A stretch of DNA of 64,000 bases from Pseudevernia furfuracea (lineage: Eukaryota > Ascomycota > Lecanoromycetes > Lecanorales > Parmeliaceae): positions 62,001-126,000 of the forward strand of contig JAIUPT010000042.1 of assembly GCA_022315425.1 (NCBI GenBank), read 5' to 3'. A model generated the notes under the pieces. That model was given only the letters and a program-made list of their open reading frames with translations. It made no database searches and was not told the DNA's origin. This document shows positions 56,173-64,000 of the stretch, one piece after another. The first letter of the stretch is position 1. The number at the start of each line of letters is the position of its first letter. Made by a program: the position numbers and the translations under genes.

Positions 56173-57182
56173 AGACGTCACAAAAATATGCAGATAACAA
56201 AAGATATAAAGCTCATTTTTTGAACGCCTGGGCAATCCAAACTATGACAAATTCATAATCACATATTCACTTAAAGTATGAATCAGTAAGATGTCATTTT
56301 CGAATCCTTTGAAGCCACAGTGACCGTCCAGCTTCCTCCTTCCACCGTTCAACCGTCCGCCCCTCCACCAAGCCACCGTCCTCCCGCCGCACCTCCTTCT
56401 AGCCGGTCGCCGGATCCATCCTCTTGCTCTTCGGCATCGACACCACTTGGGTTCACTGCAGGCAGCATGGGCTGGCAAGAGATGGAGCTACACTACGGCT
56501 CCACATTTCACCTCACCACCGCACCACACCTTCCTGGATAAGTCTCGTGCGCCAAGATCTGTCAGTAAGTCGTTTGACAACGTGTTTCTGGCACAGTTTA
56601 CCCGTCCGACGCGCTATGTGCCGGGAGTGCATAGAGCGCCACCGTCGCGATCATCACCAAATTTTCCCCATATGACCTCACAACCTAAGGTTCTGGCAGA
56701 TTTGTGAAATGCGACGTTAAGGTGGGGATAATCTTGAAGAATTACAGCAGATGATCGCCCTATGGGTTTTCCTTCTCCTATTAGTTGTTACACTTTCGCG
56801 TGGAATGTTTGTTCATGGTGGGCGTTTTGGTTTGCGGTACAGAGGTCGCCACTATGTTACAAGTCAAGCAGTCACTTGTAGCTAGCTATCTATGCTTCTA
56901 TAGTCTTAACGAATCCGTTGCATATCATCATAAACTTGTTCAGGTCTCTTCAAGTCTCCCGCTGGCCTTTGGTACGTTATTAATTAAACGGATAGAAGCC
57001 TGTCGTCTTTGGCCATCCCTACGTTCTCTACTTCTTCTACTCCCACTTATAGCAGTCATAGTAGTTACTTCGCCAGGCTTTGATTCATTGCACTTTATTT
57101 CCTTAACGTCGACCTCTTTGTCTAAGAGCTTACCCCGTAGAGTATATACTATTTATCCTCTTCGCTTGTCACCGCTGTCTAA
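56173..57182. other. Spacer between tRNA and FHA-like fragment
   Basis: C-rich patch around 56325-56450 and T-rich patch around 57000-57180. Short frames only, none convincing. Confidence 0.45.
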
Positions 57183-57700
57183 ATGTCCGAAAGTACATCC
57201 CCACCCCAAAAAACATCCAAATCACATCTTTCAGAAATCAACCCCTCTCCTTCATTAGCTGACAACCTCAGTCTTCAAGTCGTCATGATGATTCACATTC
57301 GCGCCCTCCTGGGCCCGAGCTTCATCTACAATCCGACCCGAGGCGGTAAGATGCCTCGCAAGGCTTCGTTCGTCTTTGGAACCAAGGAGGAAAAGTGCGA
57401 TGTTCGGCTTCGGGATAATAATGCAGACCAAAAAACAACAGATAACGGCATAAGTAAGCAGCATTTTTTGTGGCATCAAACTCCAACTGGAAATCCGGAT
57501 CCTTTGGAGATGGAACAATAAATATGTCGTTCAACAAAAACAGTGCCGGGATAGGCGGCGCCTTGGGTTCGAAAAATTGGGGTTTCCATCACTTTCGAGT
57601 CTCGTACGATGGAGATGCACATGTTACACCCGGCGGAGCAAAAGCACTTTGTATTCAACATTTGCTTCCGGGGCATGTGGCAGGCAGCAGCACCCGGAAA
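57183..57700 (+). pseudogene. Fragment of an FHA-domain-like gene, frameshifted
   Basis: 57183 onward reads MSESTSPPQKTSKSHLSEIN and then VVMMIHIRALLGPSFIYNPT, RKASFVFGTKEEKCDVRLRD and NGISKQHFL, which resembles an FHA fold (R-S-x-H-like ISKQHF). After this the likely frame shifts by one (NSNWKSGSFGDG and on), and both frames end soon. Only the beginning of the domain remains. A 25 bp A tract follows. Interpretation as FHA is moderate. Confidence 0.5.
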
Positions 57701-57724
57701 TCACGCGATTCGTGCAACGCCGAC

Positions 57725-57749
57725 AAAAAAAAAAAAAAAAAAAAAAAAA
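57725..57749 (+). repeat. A25 tract
   Basis: Twenty-five consecutive A, 25 bp after the end of the FHA-like fragment. Confidence 0.95.
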
Positions 57750-59349
57750 GCCGCCGGAACTTGTCTCTTACATGGTAACATGATGAGATAGGCACGGGGT
57801 GAACGGGGTGGGGCCAATTCGGAATTGGGTTTTACAGTAAGGCCAGTGACCCCCGTGCAGGCGAGCTGTTTGCTGCCAAATGACAATTCACATTATATCC
57901 AGTATTCACGATGAGAAAGAGCAAGGCTCCCGGAAATGTGGAAGGCTTGTAGTTGTACCTTATGCTTATAAGTTATAGCGAATTAATAATTATTGGTCCA
58001 GGGTCCAGGGTCTAGGGCTAGGAGGCCTGAAAAAGCCGAAGCGAGCCGAACGATACTCCCGAGTCCCATGCCCCAGCGCCTAAACTCTAAGGTATGCGTC
58101 ATAGATCGGGAGTGGAATGAAGCTATACATATAGGAGTGGGTGGTGTGGGTGTTGTACCTCCCCAATTCGGTCTAGTATGCGCGCCGGCCCCAGACTCCC
58201 AGATTCATTAGAGCCACTGACGAGCATCTCTACCGGATCCGAGCGTCTACGAACCAGGCACCGAGGAGATCATACTCTTTTCACAACGGACTGCCCCCAC
58301 GCTAGATCCCATGACCGACCAAATCATTCCTGATCGCTCATTAGTACAGAGACTTGCTCAATGAGCGTGCTGAATACCGCCAAGCCAAGCCAACGCTCGG
58401 GGGCGTGAGGGGGAAGAAGGCCCTGTAGAAAGCACCGTAGCAGCATTATACCAGCGCTATTAAGAATCAGACGTAATACAATCAACACACGTTCGCCTCG
58501 GACTATAAGCCAATCACACAAACAACCCGCTTCACAGATCAATATCACGCACCGAAGTCGAATCAAAAATGCTATTTCCCTATAATAGCTTTTGATATTA
58601 TGAGGCTAATCACGCTGCCAGAAGGAAAAAATCACCGCAACACTGTTATTATACCAGTCCAATTAGGAACTGACCTTAACAAGGACTAAATCCCTCCGCG
58701 CCAGGAGTGCCGGTTATCCGCAGCTTCATCGTACGACCACTTGTTCGACCACACCACCTTTGCTCGTGGTGCACTGAGAGAGAGAGAGTTTGCAGTCAAA
58801 TTGCAGATGCCGAGAATATGGTAGTCATTCTGGCCCCGCTCGGCTTTGGCTGAGGAAAGAGCTCTTGATTTGTCGATGCGAGCAGGCGGCATGGATATTC
58901 CATCAGCTTTGCATCAGGTGTCTGTGTCGAAGCTTGGAATGGAATGGTGTGCTACGTCCTGCTCTACTAGACGCTGGATGTCATGATGCGTACGACCATG
59001 GAAGGAACACGATATTTTACCACGGGGCTGCCTGTGTGGTTGAAAGTGAGGGCTTTGATCGGCTTTGGCTTGAAGCACTACAGAAAGTGGTGCATGCAGT
59101 TTTGCATTGAGGAAGGACAGTCTGGTGTCGTGGCTGCGCTTCCATCTAGTGAGGGTGATTGAATCTCTTCTATGGTTATGCATAGTCAGAGAGCATCTAC
59201 GAGTACTTAAAGGTCACGACCTCCCTCGGGTCTCTTCTTTTTCGTCACCATAAAGTACCTACTTCCCAAATACCATCAAAACCAACCAATCAAGTCAGAG
59301 TCTTATTTCCAAACCATCGTTCATAATGCTTCTCACCTCCATCCTATGA
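57750..59349. other. Spacer before the HsbA-like gene
   Basis: GGTCCA/GGTCTA repeats near 57995-58020; otherwise no feature. A few frames of 60-106 codons lack any support. 59200-59340 is C/T-rich and likely the 5' UTR of the next gene. Confidence 0.45.
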
Positions 59350-60233
59350 ATGGGCGCCTTCCTTCCTCTCCTCCTCCCCACCACTTTTGTGTCAGCACAA
59401 GACGACCTTGAAGTCGTCGTCGGCGAGAACGCCATTCTTGCCGATCTGGCGAGACAAGGGGACACTGATGTGAACAACATTAACCTCGCCAACACGGTGC
59501 TCGATGGCAAAGTAAGCCATCCCCAAGAGACCTTGCGCTCAGCAATACGTGATGGTAGCGTTCAACTAACGAGCCTGGGACAGAAAATCCCCGACGACAT
59601 CCAGAATCTGAGCAATTACACCGTATATGTCTACACGTCAGGAGCCAAGGTCGCTCCCGCTACAAAAACTGATGATGAGGATAAAGTGACGGATTCGTAT
59701 AACGAGGTGAGAGAGAGCCGACTTCACATTACCCTTTGCTTGCTTCCTTCCACTCGCCCAACCTCCTGGCATAGCTACCCATCATAACCGAGACGAAGAC
59801 TGACAAGACACGATCACAGTTCAGCGACGAGCTCCAGGTCTTCATGCAAGACCTCGTCAACAAGGAAAATGTTCTGGTCCTACAAAAGTCGGCCATCTAC
59901 ACACAGCTCCAGACTCTGCAGACAGCCTACGGCGTTCGTATTCCATCCATCCGTTCGCTCATCTACCCATCCATCAAGCACCGCATCAACCCCCCCCCCC
60001 CCCCCCCCCCTCCCCTTTAAACCCTTCAATTGCGCTCGCAAGTTCTCGGCTACTAGAATCCACGCGCTGACCTCTTTTTCTTTTACCAACGACAGCACTT
60101 CGCCACTTTCATCTCCGGACTCGTCACGGACGAATCGCACAAGGACACGGTGTCGCAATTGACGGTCGATGGGCTGGATGGGATCAAGCATGCGCTCGAT
60201 GAGTACGAGGCCGATTCTCCTGTTCGGGCTTAG
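59350..60233 (+). CDS. Small secreted protein, HsbA/cell-wall-protein-like
   Basis: Exons 59350-59511, 59584-59706, 59820-59933, 60096-60233 give 178 residues. Signal peptide MGAFLPLLLPTTFVSAQ, then a helical, cysteine-free domain (NAILADLARQGDTDVNNINL, FSDELQVFMQDLVNKENVLV, KSAIYTQLQTLQTAYGHFAT, LDGIKHALDEYEAD) of the kind found in hydrophobic-surface-binding protein A and related wall proteins; this family call is tentative. The 72 bp intron 59512-59583 (branch CAACTAACG) has no stop in frame and could be misread as exon. The 162 bp third intron contains a C21 tract. An in-frame ATG 24 bp upstream (59326) is cut off by TGA at 59347. Confidence 0.72.
59990..60010. repeat. C21 tract inside the third intron of the HsbA-like gene
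   Basis: Twenty-one consecutive C, 56 bp after the donor. Confidence 0.95.
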
Positions 60234-61416
60234 AGATCGGAGGGCTGGCAGATGTGAGTGAGTACGTTAGGAGACATCTACGAGGGGGTGGGGAGAAAGT
60301 AGTGGTGTGTATGTGCGTGTGCGGCCGGGGGGCGGGGGGGGGGGGTTTACGGTTCAAGTTCGCGATCAAACATGTATCTGTGTGGAATGTTCTCTGAGCG
60401 AATTGTGAAAACCGTTGTTTACAATGTCCCATATACGCATACTTTTGACAGAAATCTCCCCCCACCTTCGCAAGACACGTGCAAACCCTGGAGTTTTTCT
60501 CAAGCAGCGCCCCCCCCCCTCCCCCAACTTGCCTAGGAATGAGGAGAAATGTAGGCGCGCCCCCGAAAGTGTTGAGCAATCCAAGACGGCGAAAACAATC
60601 CCATCTCTGGGTTATACTTCAGATATAAAAAAACCCCCCCAAAGCCAGATCCACTACTCCGCTCTCCTTTTTTTTCAAAATCTCCCTTCCTTCGTCTCTG
60701 GTGTCCGGCTTACAGTTCATAGCCTCCGATCTCTTTCTAAATATCGTCTCGTGATCTTTCGCTCATATTTAGACTTGAAACGCTCAGACGAAACGCTTTT
60801 AGCTTCAGCGCCTTGAGAAAGATTTTTATATCTTATCACCATCGTCTTACTTTACCCTTGATTCTAATCAATGATAAAGTATGAAATGGACGAGCAAATG
60901 ATACTCGCGTCTGAGAAGGAGTAGAAGATTAAAATATAAAAAAACGTTATCAGTCGCATCGAGGCAGGTACGTCAATAACTAACTACCTACCTCAGGTCC
61001 CTTTTTTGATTGGCTGGCTGTGAGATCTTGGTGGATGACCAAAGCATAGCGGCTTCCAACGATCCAAACCCCGAACGATCTTCTCCCATCGGTGACCAAC
61101 TTCCCCCCAAGGCTGAGAGTCGACATTGGGTGTCGATTGACGTACCTACCTATAGTGCAAGCTCCTTGGCGGGAGTCAACTGGTCTTGCGGCGTCATTAT
61201 ACAGTCAAAGGCGTACTTATTGCGCGGGATGATTCCGTTGCTGCATGACTCGAGAACAGCACGGAGTCCGCCTTACTACCTTACCTACCTACTCCAGACA
61301 GCGACTAGGCTGAAAGCTCACATCGTTCCACTAGGTTCCCGGAGCTTTTCCCGCTCGAAAAAGGTTAATGATACCTCCCTTTTCTCTAGCCTCGCGTTGC
61401 TATTACGGTTCACAAT
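60234..61416. other. Spacer with G/C runs
   Basis: Contains GGCCGGGGGGC plus a G12 run (about 60325-60345), a C10-T-C5 run (about 60511-60526) and CCTACC/TACCTACC microsatellites near 60980 and 61270. An open frame at 60415-60816 has no recognisable features. Confidence 0.45.
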
Positions 61417-62660
61417 GTGCCAGCTACCCAGTTATTTGATAGCGTCCTGCCGGTGCAGAGCCATGCAGCTCTCAAGCTGAAGCTGTGTGCTAGAGCGGTA
61501 CTAAGCCACCAATCAAAGGCTAACAGGTTTTCTGACTGTTTGGTTGGGGGTTCTAAAGAATCCCTCATGCAGCCTGGTTGTACGGAGCAGCATACACCAG
61601 ACCTGGAGAGTGACATCAGTGTCGTAGTGTTCACCAGCGAATACGACTGACTTACCGAACGCATGTCTCCATACCAGTCGAAACATCTGGTACGAGTCCG
61701 GTACCGCTGTGTACTTTTCGAAATTCGAAAAGCCGAGTCCTCCCACGGTTCATTGCACCATTTGCCCATCTCTCATGTCGTTGGAGTCTTGAACCTCATC
61801 ACATTCTATTGGAACGGGCGCGACTATCGTTCTTCCATCTGAAAGATTCGATGCCAAATTTGGCATGAAAAAGCCATCCATCAGAAGAATATTACCCAGA
61901 TCTCCTGGGTTCCAAGTATATCCAAGCGCTACTTAAGCATCTCTCCGATCAAGGAATAAAATCGAAGCCCTTAGAGGACATCGCTCTAGGTGGGACTGTC
62001 GTTTCTCCTGCACGATTGGCAACGTGTAGAAACCTAGTCAAGATTTGCGCCCCTGAATCCCTTCAGATTCTTCGGCGTGGTCAAAAAGAGAACTGCAAAT
62101 CGGGACCGATGGTAACCAACAAATACTTCAACAGTAATAGTGATTTGTTCCATCGGAACGATAAGGCCGTGGATTAGTTTGTGACAGGAGACTAAGCGAA
62201 AATTGATAGTTCTGATGCCGTCTGCATCTTAGGAAGGAACAAGGATTTCATCATCAGGGCTGGTGCCAACATCTCACCCAATGCAATTGAAACATCTTTG
62301 CCGAAGCTGTCAGGTATCATGGTAGGATTCAAGTTTCTCCTTAGATACAAGGTATAGACCGATCGAATCTAGGAAGCACAAGTCGTTAGAGTCGGAGACG
62401 AATTTGCTAGAGACGTAGCAGTGGCTTTCGTCCACCTCAGAGATGAAAGCGGCATCACCTACTCAGAAATGGACGAATTCTGTCAAGTTTGGATGTGGAG
62501 CCAGCTTTTGGCCTCGGTGCCTGCCAGAACCCACACGTCGGGATCTTGGGCTGTCGGACTGCCAGTTGACAAACATCTGGAAAGGTGAGGGAAAAATGGA
62601 ATTGAGGCGTATTGTTCAAGACTACATTGTCCAAAAACTCGGACAGTCTCCAAAGCCTTT
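61417..62660 (+). pseudogene. Dead AMP-dependent synthetase/ligase
   Basis: Remains of an adenylate-forming enzyme in order but in changing frames. ISVVVFTSEYD then stop (A3-like, SGTTG lost) near 61615-61647. Then LHHLPISHVVGVL at about 61750; TGATIVLPSERFDAKFG at 61815-61868; DIALGGTVVSPARL near 61977; GPMVTNKYFN, FVTGD, VCILGRNKDFIIRAGANISP and NAIET at 62100-62295 with TAG at 62176 and TAA at 62194. A still recognisable intron (about 62321-62371) is followed by VVRVGDEFARDVAVAFVHLR. After a frameshift comes the C-terminal GLSDCQLTNIWKGEGKMELR. The A5 core is largely missing. It cannot encode an active enzyme. Confidence 0.8.
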
Positions 62661-63155
62661 TGACCACACAGTGACATGGTGCCTGGGAGGCAAAGCTGAA
62701 GCACTGGGGGGACCGGGGGGGGGGAGACTACCTCATAAACTATGGCGATCATGCAAGAGGCATTTCTCCAGGCTAGTTAGCTGCTTCGTTCACCTTGAAG
62801 TAGAGGGTTTGCTCGGTTGATTGGTGGAAGACAAGTTGAATGACGGGGGCATTTGTCCCGAGCTGTATCTTGCAGTTCATGGGTTTCCCAGTCACTGAAA
62901 ATCTATTATCGCTGGAATGAGATTGATTATATTGATTCTTAGACTTCTTAGACTTGAGCCGAGACTTCAGAGAATGTAGTAAAATAATATCTATATATTT
63001 TATACGTTAAGAAAGAAGTGTTTACATATATGCTATGTTAATCAGATAATTTAGCGACTCTCGAATAGGGCTTCAAACGTCGTGTACTATTTTCATACTT
63101 TGAATACTTCTAGTATATTCTTCAGATCTATAGGTACCTATAATGATTTTCAAGT
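62661..63155. other. Spacer between pseudogene and MITE
   Basis: G-rich at 62706-62725, then AT-rich from 62900; no feature supported. Confidence 0.5.
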
Positions 63156-63399
63156 TACGGAGGTCGGCAGAGAAGGGACGGGTTTGCTAACCGCTAGACT
63201 AGACCAAAAGGTGATCACTGAGGATAAGTCACTACAATGGACTATGTACATCAGTTGTACGACCGCTCGCCCATCTTCGGCACCAAAAGTCCTGGACAAA
63301 GCCCTAACCCTACTTTTGGAAGGCGACCCCAAATTTGTATGTAAGGGCGTTATCCGACATGAGTCTTGGCGTCCAGGACTTTTGGTGCCGACCTCCGTA
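63156..63399. mobile_element. TA-flanked MITE with a second insertion in its left terminal repeat
   Basis: The right terminus (63371-63397) is the exact reverse complement of a left terminus that is present in two pieces: CGGAGGTCGGCA at 63158-63169 and TCGGCACCAAAAGTCCTGGA (then C) at 63277-63297. Between them lie 107 bp, and TCGGCA is duplicated at the junctions (63164-63169 and 63277-63282). Without the insert it is a ~130 bp element with 27 bp perfect inverted ends and TA on both sides, as in Tc1/mariner-pogo (Fot-like) MITEs. Confidence 0.85.
63170..63276. mobile_element. 107 bp insertion with 6 bp target duplication
   Basis: Sits inside the left inverted repeat of the MITE, flanked by the repeated hexamer TCGGCA. 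No inverted termini or coding capacity seen. Confidence 0.6.
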
Positions 63400-63745
63400 G
63401 CGATCATAACGATAGTAACGCAAAGATTTTTATATTATAATAATCTAGATATTCTATGTTGTTCGTACGAAGGCTGAATAGAATATGCATTACTGAGAAC
63501 GCGCAAAATGTAGTATCATAATATTTTGTGCAATTAAATTGATCTGGCTACTCTCGTCCGCCATACCACATCAGCCCTACAGACCTCGTCATTTGATGGC
63601 TACGCTAAGGCACCAACCGTTTCCGTGTTGCGAAGGGCTCCATTGTCACCTTCGAGCTTCATAGGAAATACAACACGTCTTTCCAACTAGTACCAGAGCT
63701 GCCGTTTTCGATACTATCAGATACCTCCCACACATTCTGAGCAAC
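63400..63745. other. Upstream region of the Rab5-like gene
   Basis: AT-rich to about 63540, then normal. Presumed promoter and 5' UTR; no distinct motif identified. Confidence 0.5.
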
Positions 63746-64000
63746 ATGTCATCCCGGGTCTCCACTGGCGCTCGGCCAGGAGCTCGGTTTGCCCAGTTCA
63801 AGCTTGTCTTGCTTGGTTCGTGCATCCTGCCGCTTGCTGCTAGCCACCAAAACTGACCACGGCGTAGGAGAGTCTGCAGTAGGAAAGGTTGCTATTACAT
63901 TTCGAGCCGCACCTAGCACACAGAATGCTGACGCTCGCCCATTAGAGTAGTCTTGTCCTGAGATTTGTCAAGGTCAGTGACCCAACAGCTGCTTCTTCCG
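63746..64000 (+). CDS. Rab5-type GTPase (Vps21/Ypt5), first exons only
   Basis: Small GTPase of early endosomes controlling endocytic vesicle fusion. Exons 63746-63815, 63868-63887, 63946-63972, with an intron starting at 63973 and running off the window. Encodes MSSRVSTGARPGARFAQFKL, then LLGESAVGKSSLVLRFVK: the P-loop GESAVGKS is complete and the following SSLVLRFVK is characteristic of Rab5. Introns are 52 and 58 bp with CTGAC branch sites. The effector loop and the rest lie beyond the window edge. Confidence 0.9.

Noticed and set aside
60415..60816. Open frame of 133 codons
   Set aside because: It runs through C and G tracts and T-rich sequence, with no motif or supporting context.

Overview
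The window is nuclear DNA from a filamentous ascomycete (Pezizomycotina, most likely a Dothideomycete-like mould). The genes are split by many 42-160 bp introns with GT/AG ends and CTRAY-type branch points. The proteins are clearly fungal: Sso-type syntaxin, Rrn9, a RID-type DNA methyltransferase, a fungal rhodopsin-fold membrane protein, two P450s, a DUF7580-type protein and a C2H2-Kelch protein. A large AT-rich block of mutated transposons shows point-mutation damage of the RIP type.

Layout. 0-8 kb is a gene-rich housekeeping segment: the end of an ACSF3-like acyl-CoA synthetase (+), an unrecognised small gene (-), eIF4E (+) and alpha-SNAP/Sec17 (-). 8.3-21.7 kb is a nested transposon block. 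It holds a 2.5 kb element with ~330 bp inverted terminal repeats around a deleted Helitron-type helicase. Directly abutting is a ~9.7 kb element with 41 bp terminal inverted repeats and TAC on both sides. That element contains an inverted solo LTR and a full-length, stop-riddled Ty3/Gypsy chromovirus. 22-30 kb is an accessory segment: a seven-helix rhodopsin-like protein (-) divergent from a P450 (+), followed by a second P450 (+). 30-33 kb is poor in recognisable genes and has a repeat fragment, a strong hairpin and a possible decayed gene. 33-38.5 kb carries a divergent pair: a C2H2/Kelch fusion protein (-) and a DUF7580-type protein (+). 40-55 kb is again gene-rich: plasma-membrane syntaxin (+), Mpv17/Sym1 (+), nicotinate phosphoribosyltransferase (-), a secreted proline-rich tandem-repeat protein (+), a RID-like DNA methyltransferase (-), Rrn9 (-) and the Sac1 phosphatase (-). 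55-64 kb holds tRNA-Arg(ACG), an FHA-like gene fragment, an HsbA-like secreted protein, a dead AMP-dependent ligase, a TA-flanked MITE with another insertion in its left arm, and the first exons of a Rab5 GTPase.

Main points of interest. The two LTRs of the Gypsy element differ almost only by C-to-T changes at CC dinucleotides (8 of 10 clear differences). Conserved tryptophan codons in its pol became TGA, not TAG. Both mismatches in the 41 bp inverted repeats of the surrounding element are of the same kind. This is not the usual CpA preference of RIP, and a RID-type methyltransferase, the enzyme class required for RIP, lies about 29 kb away. Other notable items are the TIR-bounded Helitron-helicase relic with telomere-like repeats, a GC-AG intron in eIF4E, 21-bp C tracts inside two introns, the C2H2-Kelch fusion beside a DUF7580 gene, and the nested MITE.

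All exon boundaries were inferred by eye from splice signals and protein continuity. In the spliced models the reading phase was checked at every junction.
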